This document shows, in pieces, positions 6,119 through 11,033 of a stretch of DNA of 11,033 nucleotides. How positions within the stretch are numbered: position 1 is the first letter of the stretch; each line of letters begins with the position of its first letter. The notes below the pieces were generated by a model, which saw only the letters and a program-made list of their open reading frames with translations, had not been told where the DNA came from and did no database searches. The stretch is from Burkholderiales bacterium (GTDB lineage: Bacteria; Pseudomonadota; Gammaproteobacteria; Burkholderiales; Burkholderiaceae_D). Both the position numbers and the translations under genes were made by a program. The DNA lies in assembly GCA_005800405.1 (NCBI GenBank), contig SYFN01000110.1, forward strand, positions 1 through 11,033. The letters run 5' to 3'.

Positions 6119-7547
6119 TCGCGATCGCCTCCGACAAAACAGACTCGGGTGGTCTGGGAACAGGATGCAGGGATTCATAAGCGCGGGCTGCGCGCAACAC
6201 CAACGCATCGCCGAACATGGGCCCGACCAATTGCAGGCCAACCGGCAAACCCGCGGGTGTCAATCCACAGGGAATGGTGATTGCAGGTTGCTGAGTGAGA
6301 TTAAAGGGATAGCTGAAAGGTGTCCAGCCGAGTAGCTGCTCTGCCGTGACCTTGCTGTGACCCGCAGCACGCGCTTCAAAGGCGGGTATCGCCAGCGTGG
6401 GCGTCACCAGCAAATCATACTGCTGCATGAATTGACGCATCTGCGAGCCAAGTTCGGCACGACGCAAATTGAGCTTATGCACACCGCCAAAGCTGAAATG
6501 TGCGCCGATCTCGGCTTCCGCGTGAAAATCCGGATCTGTGACCGCCTGCTGTGCAGGTGTCATCGCCGACCAGACCTGATGGGCGACAGCAAACCAGATA
6601 CCGGTCATGATATCGAGCGGATCCGCAAAGCCCGGATCACATCGCACCACACGTGCGCCCAGCGCTTCAAGATCGCGCACCGCTTCGTCAACGCGATGTA
6701 CGACATCCGGATCAACCTTCGCATAACCCAGTGTCGGCGAATAGGCGATACGCAAACCGCGGATACCATCATTGAGGCCCACGGTGTAATCGATCGGTTG
6801 GTAAGGCAGCGAGGACCAGTCGCGTGCGTCCGGCAGACTCATCACGTTCATCATCAGCGCCGCATCAGTCACACTCATGGTGTGCGGCCCGAGATGTGCG
6901 ACGGTACCGAAAGGTGACAGCGGATAGGCCGGCACGCGACCAAAGCTCGGCTTGATGCCGACGTTACCGCAAAACGCGGCAGGGATACGCACACTGCCTG
7001 CACCATCAGTGCCCACAGCCAACGGGCCCATACCGGCGGCCACGGCCGCAGCAGCGCCTCCCGAGGATCCGCCCGGCGTGCGCGAGAGATTCCAGGGGTT
7101 GCGGGTAATGCCGTGCAGGGGTGAATTGGTCTCGCCCTTGCAGCCCAGCTCGGGCGTGGTGGTTTTACCCAACAGCACAGCACCAGATTCACGCAGACGC
7201 GCAGTCACTGGGGCATCAACCTCCCAAGGCTGAGAAGGATCGACCGTACGACTTCCACGGAGCGTGGGCCAGCCGCGAGTGAGTATCAAATCCTTGATGG
7301 AGACAGGTATGCCATCCAGCGCGCCGATTGCAGCACCCTGCTGTCGATGTGCCTGCCAACGCTGTTCGCTCACTTTCGCGCGCTCCATTGCCTGCGCGGC
7401 ATCCACTAGGCAAAAGGCGTTCAATTTGCCGTTGACCTGATCAATTCGCTGCAGAACGGCGCGTGTCACATCGACTGGCGACACTTGCCCGCTACGGTAC
7501 ATCGCAAGCAGCTGGCTGGCAGTAAAGCCGCAAAGTTCATGCATCAT
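6111..7547 (-). CDS. Amidase signature family hydrolase
   Basis: From ATG 7547 this is a 478-residue amidase-signature enzyme, typical for the family. The Ser-cisSer-Lys triad is intact: K85 in PVSIKD, S161 in PGGSSGGAAAA, and nucleophile S185 in GTDGAGSVRIP. FCGNVGIKPSFGRV follows, as in aryl-acylamidases and GatA-like proteins. It hydrolyses a C-N amide bond. Being neither a Glu-tRNA amidotransferase subunit (no gatB/gatC nearby) nor exported, it is probably a catabolic cytoplasmic amidase acting on what the adjoining transporter imports. The open frame extends to a GTG at 7607 overlapping the livF-like stop by 7 nt. MMHELCGFTASQLL fits the usual family start, so 7547 is preferred, with a weak GGA 8 nt upstream. 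The gene ends overlapping the aldolase start. Confidence 0.9.
   Translation of the reverse strand: MMHELCGFTASQLLAMYRSGQVSPVDVTRAVLQRIDQVNGKLNAFCLVDAAQAMERAKVSEQRWQAHRQQGAAIGALDGIPVSIKDLILTRGWPTLRGSRTVDPSQPWEVDAPVTARLRESGAVLLGKTTTPELGCKGETNSPLHGITRNPWNLSRTPGGSSGGAAAAVAAGMGPLAVGTDGAGSVRIPAAFCGNVGIKPSFGRVPAYPLSPFGTVAHLGPHTMSVTDAALMMNVMSLPDARDWSSLPYQPIDYTVGLNDGIRGLRIAYSPTLGYAKVDPDVVHRVDEAVRDLEALGARVVRCDPGFADPLDIMTGIWFAVAHQVWSAMTPAQQAVTDPDFHAEAEIGAHFSFGGVHKLNLRRAELGSQMRQFMQQYDLLVTPTLAIPAFEARAAGHSKVTAEQLLGWTPFSYPFNLTQQPAITIPCGLTPAGLPVGLQLVGPMFGDALVLRAARAYESLHPVPRPPESVLSEAIANA
6128..6132 (-). promoter_or_regulatory. Shine-Dalgarno GGAGG of the class II aldolase gene
   Basis: GGAGG on the - strand lies inside the 3' end of the amidase gene, 9 nt before the ATG at 6118. 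It decides the start in favour of 6118 over the longer open frame. Confidence 0.7.
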
Positions 7548-7600
7548 TGGGCTTGTCCGTTTCTGTTGTGAGGGTGGCGATGGAAAATCAGTCGCGGCAT

Positions 7601-8308
7601 TCAACACATACCAAGATAAATTTTACGAATGCGATCATCGCTGGCCAGCGCCTTCGATTCGCCCTCCTGCGCGACATGACCATGCTCGAGCACATACGCA
7701 CGGTCGGCAATATGCAACGCCGATTGCGCATCTTGCTCGGCCATCAGGATAGCGACACCACTGTCGCAAATATGGCGTATCGCAGAAAAAATTTCCAGCT
7801 TGAGGCGGTGCGCGATACCGACCGAAGGCTCATCAAGCAGCAGTAATTTGGGTCCACCCATCAAAGCACGTCCGATTGCGACCATTTGCTGCTGCCCACC
7901 GGACAGCGTGCTGACAATCTGGTGCTCACGCTCGGCCAAAATCGGAAACAGCGCGAGCACTCGCGCCATATCCGCTGCAACAGCCGCCTTGTCGCGTCGG
8001 AGATAAGCGCCCAGTTGCAAATTTTTGGCAACCGTCAGCTCGGGAAAAAGGCGACGACCCTCGGGGCAATGACAAATACCCAAACCAACCACCTGCTCTG
8101 TCGAATAATCGTGCAGGGAGTGCCCCTCAAAGCGCAGCTGTCCCTGCGACGATAGGGCCCGTGAAATCACTTTGAGCAAAGTCGACTTGCCTGCACCATT
8201 GGGTCCTAGCACCGTCACCAGTTCACCCGCCTTGATCTGCAGGTTGAGGTTTTCCAGCGCAATAGCCTTGCCATAGCCAGCACTGAGACCACTGATCTCG
8301 AGCATCAT
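7601..8308 (-). CDS. livF: LivF-type ABC transporter ATP-binding protein
   Basis: This 235-residue ATPase is of the branched-chain amino acid transport type. It has Walker A GPNGAGKST (35-43), CPEGRRLFPELTV (81-93, typical of LivF), signature LSGGQQQ (135-141) and Walker B LLLLDE (155-160) followed by PSVG. The usual H-loop histidine is replaced by Q in AEQDA, which is normal for this subfamily. GIAH after the D-loop departs from the common GLAP. It would pair with the LivG-like ATPase to power the permease. ATG 8308 overlaps the previous stop (ATGA), and GGAGG at 8316-8320 is 7 nt upstream; a second ATG follows immediately. Substrate specificity cannot be inferred from an ATPase. Confidence 0.92.
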   Translation of the reverse strand: MMLEISGLSAGYGKAIALENLNLQIKAGELVTVLGPNGAGKSTLLKVISRALSSQGQLRFEGHSLHDYSTEQVVGLGICHCPEGRRLFPELTVAKNLQLGAYLRRDKAAVAADMARVLALFPILAEREHQIVSTLSGGQQQMVAIGRALMGGPKLLLLDEPSVGIAHRLKLEIFSAIRHICDSGVAILMAEQDAQSALHIADRAYVLEHGHVAQEGESKALASDDRIRKIYLGMC

Positions 8309-9045
8309 GCGAGCGCCTCCGGTGTTTGCTTGCCTATATAGGCTTCAATCACACGCGGATGGCTAACAATGTCGGCCGGAACACCTTCGGCAATCACCTC
8401 CCCAAAATCCAGCGCCACCACGCGCGAGACCAGCTGCATGAATTCGCGTAGCTTGTGCTCGATGAGCAGGATCGTAAGATTTTTCTCTGCATGCAGCTTG
8501 CGTATAAGTGTCGAGATGGATTCAATCTCGGCACTGCCCAGTCCGGCAAAAGGCTCGTCAAGCAAGAGCAGCTCAGGATCGGTTGCGAGCGCGCGTGCGA
8601 TTTCCAGGCGACGCAAGTCACCATACGACAGTAACTCGGACGGTGTATCTGCTTTTTCTGCCAGCCCGACTTCCGATAGCAAGTGCATTGCTCGCGCAGC
8701 AAGATCGTCATCACGCACGCGAGGGCCCAGGCTACCGACCAGCACGTTCTCGATGACGCTCATACCGACAAAAGGACGGCATAACTGGAAGGTACGCGCC
8801 ACACCCAGATTGACGATGCGATGCGGTCTCAGACCCCGTATTGATCGCCCCTGAAAGTTGATTGTGCCTTCATCGGAGGGAATAAATCCGGTGAGCAGAT
8901 TGAAGACCGTCGTCTTGCCAGCACCATTAGGGCCGAGAATGCCGACGATCTCGCCCCGCCGAACCTGCAGATTGACATCACGCACGGCATGAAGGCCGCC
9001 AAAACGCTTATTCAGTTGTTTGACATCAAGGAGGTAGTCCGACAT
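8305..9045 (-). CDS. livG: LivG-type ABC transporter ATP-binding protein
   Basis: This 246-residue ATPase has Walker A GPNGAGKTT (38-46), Q-loop Q87 in ARTFQ, signature LSYGD (139-143, the LSYG variant typical of LivG), Walker B LLLLDEPFAG (159-168), H-loop H197 in IEHKL, and the LivG-type C-terminal HPRVIEAYIG (229-238). ATG 9045 is chosen because GGGGAGG (9052-9058) lies 6 nt upstream; the longer frame to 9150 is only livM-like sequence in another frame. The start comes one base after the permease stop (TGAGATG), and the stop overlaps the next start, so translation of the four transport genes is coupled. It acts at the inner face of the cytoplasmic membrane. Confidence 0.93.
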   Translation of the reverse strand: MSDYLLDVKQLNKRFGGLHAVRDVNLQVRRGEIVGILGPNGAGKTTVFNLLTGFIPSDEGTINFQGRSIRGLRPHRIVNLGVARTFQLCRPFVGMSVIENVLVGSLGPRVRDDDLAARAMHLLSEVGLAEKADTPSELLSYGDLRRLEIARALATDPELLLLDEPFAGLGSAEIESISTLIRKLHAEKNLTILLIEHKLREFMQLVSRVVALDFGEVIAEGVPADIVSHPRVIEAYIGKQTPEALA

Positions 9046-9046
9046 C

Positions 9047-10042
9047 TCACGCCTCCCCTGTGGCTTTATCCGTTGGCCGCTGTGCACCCGTGCTCTGCGC
9101 GGGTGAAGACAGCATTGCGCGCATTTTTTTCCAGACAGGCGCGACCACACCGTTAGGCAAGAAGAACAAAATAAGAATCAGCAGCACGCTGTAGATCATC
9201 AAGCGCCATTCACCGAAGTTTCGCAGGCCCTCAGTCATCAGCGTCAGTAACAGCGCTCCACCGACGGGTCCGAAAATTGTGCCGATACCACCGACGTATA
9301 CCATCGTAATAATCGTGATTGACGTGACCACGGCAAACAACTGCGGGCTCACCTGCAATTGATAGTGCGCGTAGAGCGCGCCACCGAGTCCCGCAAAGGC
9401 CGCACTGATGGTGAGCGAGATAATTTTATACGTCGTGATGGGCAAGCCAGCAGCCATGCAAGTGGCTTCGTCACCTTTGATAGCACGCAGTATCAGCCCC
9501 CAACGCGAACGCGCCAGCCAGGCGAGCAGCCAGGTGGTGAGTCCCAGCACAACCAGAACAAACCAGTAATAGTGCAAGTGATTCTTGATCAACGGTGTGA
9601 TGTCCTGTATGCCCTCTTCCCCACCCGTGTGCTCCCAGAAAATCAGCATCAAACGCTGCATGATCACAGCCGCCGACAGCATCGCCAGCGCAAAATACGG
9701 CCCCTTGAGTCGCAATGTCGGAAAACCCAGCAAGAGACCAAATCCCATGGCCAGTATCATGCTGGCCGGCAGACTCCACCACGGACCCAGACCCATCTGT
9801 ACATTCAGAAAACCCGCGGCATACGAACCGACACCGATGAAAAGCGAATGACCAAAGTTTTCGCGCCCCGTCAGCCCCGACATGAAGTCCCAGCTCACTG
9901 CCCAGATGCCGTATATCGCGGCAACCGTCAGCACCCCCACCAGATAACTGCCACCTACGAGTACGGGCAAAACAGCAAGAACGCCAAGCGCAACCAAGCC
10001 CGCTGTCGAACTCAGTTTGTCAAGAGATCCAAGCGCTGCCAT
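9047..10042 (-). CDS. livM: LivM-type ABC transporter permease
   Basis: This 331-residue polytopic inner-membrane protein is of the branched-chain amino acid permease type. Hydrophobic segments lie at about 14-48, 66-80, 88-107, 116-135, 160-178, 205-225, 236-270 and 283-296. Family landmarks are YGIWAVSWDFMSGLTG (44-59), FGHSLFIGVGSYAAG (63-77), the ATPase-coupling loop around RAIKGDEATCMAAG (186-199), and VGGIGTIFGPVGGA (250-263). The last 30 residues are a polar tail. ATG 10042 directly follows the LivH-like stop (TAAATG), with AAGGA upstream. It would form the channel with LivH. Homologues import branched-chain amino acids, urea, amides or aromatic acids, so the substrate stays open. Confidence 0.92.
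   Translation of the reverse strand: MAALGSLDKLSSTAGLVALGVLAVLPVLVGGSYLVGVLTVAAIYGIWAVSWDFMSGLTGRENFGHSLFIGVGSYAAGFLNVQMGLGPWWSLPASMILAMGFGLLLGFPTLRLKGPYFALAMLSAAVIMQRLMLIFWEHTGGEEGIQDITPLIKNHLHYYWFVLVVLGLTTWLLAWLARSRWGLILRAIKGDEATCMAAGLPITTYKIISLTISAAFAGLGGALYAHYQLQVSPQLFAVVTSITIITMVYVGGIGTIFGPVGGALLLTLMTEGLRNFGEWRLMIYSVLLILILFFLPNGVVAPVWKKMRAMLSSPAQSTGAQRPTDKATGEA
9052..9058 (-). promoter_or_regulatory. Shine-Dalgarno GGGGAGG of livG
   Basis: GGGGAGG on the - strand ends 6 nt before the ATG at 9045, inside the 3' end of the permease gene. It supports the short livG start over the longer frame beginning at 9150. Confidence 0.75.
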
Positions 10043-10894
10043 TTAAAACGCCGTCCTTTTACCGAAAATACCCGCTGGCCGAAAGACCAGCATCAGCAGC
10101 GTCGCCAATACCGAAACGATCTCAGTCCAGCTGGTGGAGATCTCATAGGCCACGATGGTTTCCGCATAGCCGAGCATGAAGGCGGCCAGAATGCTGCCGG
10201 GGATGGAACCGAGTCCACCCACCACCACGATTGCAAACGCTTTGACGATGGGCAGCAGATGCATCGATGGCTGAACCGAGAGAAACGGACCGGCGAGTAT
10301 GCCGGCCAGTGCTGCCAGCGCCGCCGAAATCGCCATCACCAGCGAGAAGATACGATCGCTGGGTATCCCCATATATTTGGCCGCGTCCGCATCCTGAGAG
10401 ATCGCCAGAATCGCGCTGCCCAGGCGAGTGCGTTGTATGAACAGGTATAGCGCGGCAATCGACACCCCGGCCACCACCAGCGTGAGCAAGCGCTGGCCGG
10501 CCACATCCACGCCACCCATGTTGATCTTGGTATCAACAAAGGCTGGCACATTGCGGTACTCGGAACCAAAGGTCAGAAACAAACTCTGCTCGACCACCAG
10601 CGCAATGGCGAGTGTGATCATCAGCACACCGAGTTGCGAATAGCGCAGTGGCCTGATCAGGATTTTTTCCACCAGTACGCCGAAAAGGGAAACACCGGTG
10701 ACCGCCAGTATCGCTGCCAGCCACAGGGGCAGACCTGCAATCGAGGTCAGCACATAAGCGCCATAGGCACCCAGTGCATAGAAAGAACCGTGCGCCAGAT
10801 TCAGTACGCGGGCCACGCCAAAGATCAGCGTGAAGCCTACTGCGAGCATCGCGTAAATGGCGCTGGTAACAGCGCCGTAGATCAGGATTTCCAA
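10043..10894 (-). CDS. livH: LivH-type ABC transporter permease, start at the IS30 junction
   Basis: This 283-residue permease has the LivH pattern: AVGFTLIFGVARVLNLAHG (18-36), FYALGAYGAYVL (38-49), the coupling loop around RTRLGSAILAISQDADAAKYMG (155-176), and FAIVVVGGLGSIPGS (220-234). Membrane segments span most of the protein. The N-terminus looks essentially complete against the family, but the start codon is TTG at 10892-10894 with no Shine-Dalgarno sequence, and the insertion-sequence end begins within a few bases upstream. One base change at 10894 would restore ATG, so the element probably inserted exactly at the start codon. Expression may then depend on read-through from the element. 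First gene of the - strand operon as seen here; the native promoter is not in the window. Confidence 0.9.
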   Translation of the reverse strand: MEILIYGAVTSAIYAMLAVGFTLIFGVARVLNLAHGSFYALGAYGAYVLTSIAGLPLWLAAILAVTGVSLFGVLVEKILIRPLRYSQLGVLMITLAIALVVEQSLFLTFGSEYRNVPAFVDTKINMGGVDVAGQRLLTLVVAGVSIAALYLFIQRTRLGSAILAISQDADAAKYMGIPSDRIFSLVMAISAALAALAGILAGPFLSVQPSMHLLPIVKAFAIVVVGGLGSIPGSILAAFMLGYAETIVAYEISTSWTEIVSVLATLLMLVFRPAGIFGKRTAF

Positions 10895-11033
10895 TTCGTG
10901 GTTTCAAGTACGAAGTGCAACACGGTTTAGAGATTCATGAAACACCTGATGCGGGGTTTTAAATCCCAATCGTTTTCTGGGGCGGTGATTCAATCGATCT
11001 TCGATCATTTTAAGCTCTGCATCAGTAACCGTA
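10895..11033 (-). mobile_element. End of an IS30-family insertion sequence, abutting livH
   Basis: The transposase end and the few bases after it make up one terminus of the element. In this family the terminal inverted repeat commonly lies at or just beyond the transposase stop, here probably the GTTGCACTTCGTACTTGAAA region read on the - strand. The exact tip is uncertain within about 10893-10904, because the other end and the target duplication are outside the window. Confidence 0.7.
10904..11033 (-). CDS. IS30-family transposase, C-terminal end (partial)
   Basis: The - strand frame entering from the right edge gives 42 residues ending with TGA at 10904-10906. RLNHRPRKRLGFKTPHQVF is the characteristic C-terminus of IS30-family DDE transposases (NxRPRKxLGxxTPxEVF). 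The catalytic DDE residues lie outside the window, so whether the enzyme is intact cannot be judged. It is transcribed in the same direction as the liv-like operon. Confidence 0.85.
   Translation of the reverse strand, partial: TVTDAELKMIEDRLNHRPRKRLGFKTPHQVFHESLNRVALRT

Noticed and set aside
6119..6241. N-terminal extension of the class II aldolase to 6241
   Set aside because: The extra 41 residues are Cys/Arg-rich amidase sequence in another frame. GGAGG at 6128-6132 supports the start at 6118.
6357..6917. 186-codon + strand open frame opposite the amidase gene
   Set aside because: No family resemblance. The - strand amidase has an intact catalytic triad throughout this region.
9046..9150. 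N-terminal extension of livG to 9150
   Set aside because: The extra 35 residues lie inside livM and do not look like an ABC protein N-terminus. A strong Shine-Dalgarno sequence precedes 9045.
9359..10450. 363-codon open frame on the + strand opposite the two permease genes
   Set aside because: Its product is Arg/His/Gln-rich with no recognisable domain, typical of the antisense of hydrophobic coding sequence. The - strand permeases are unambiguous.
1..11033. CRISPR arrays, tRNA/rRNA genes, riboswitches and phage genes
   Set aside because: I looked for regular direct repeats with spacers, tRNA cloverleaf landmarks and phage structural or integrase genes, and saw none.

Overview
The window reads as a chromosomal segment from a Gram-negative proteobacterium, most likely a betaproteobacterium, possibly a gammaproteobacterium. 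The reasons are exported Adhesin_E-type proteins, lipobox lipoproteins (one resembling the proteobacterial DUF6279 family), moderately high GC, and a tightly packed LivHMGF-type transporter operon. The taxonomic call is inference from gene content only.

Layout. Bases 1-39 are the last 12 codons of an unidentified + strand gene. On the + strand follow two overlapping genes for small secreted Adhesin_E-like proteins (196-567, 564-962), a dienelactone hydrolase (1020-1748), a lipoprotein built of six MORN repeats (1796-2365) and a divergent gamma-glutamyltransferase-family Ntn-hydrolase (2400-4019). Bases 4020-4487 separate convergent transcription units. They hold no intact gene, but they do hold an imperfect inverted repeat, a 12-bp tandem duplication and the truncated remains of a RelE/ParE-type toxin on the - strand.

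From 10894 down to 4488 the - strand carries what looks like one operon: two permeases (livH-like, livM-like), two ATPases (livG-like, livF-like), an amidase-signature hydrolase, a class II aldolase/adducin-family protein and a DUF6279-like lipoprotein. Junctions from livH to livF are overlapping or within 1 nt, and the amidase/aldolase genes overlap by 8 nt, so translational coupling is likely. The probable logic is uptake of an amino acid-, amide- or peptide-like compound followed by amide hydrolysis and aldolase-type processing. No periplasmic binding protein gene is visible, so the substrate cannot be read from the window.

At the right edge (10904-11033) lies the C-terminus of an IS30-family transposase, running off the window. 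The insertion end abuts the first codon of livH, which now starts with TTG and has no visible Shine-Dalgarno sequence. The native leader and promoter of the operon have probably been displaced.

I do not see a clearly novel system. The items most worth a second look are the IS30/livH junction, the binding-protein-less transporter-amidase-aldolase operon, the toxin relic, and the GGT-like enzyme with altered active-site motifs.
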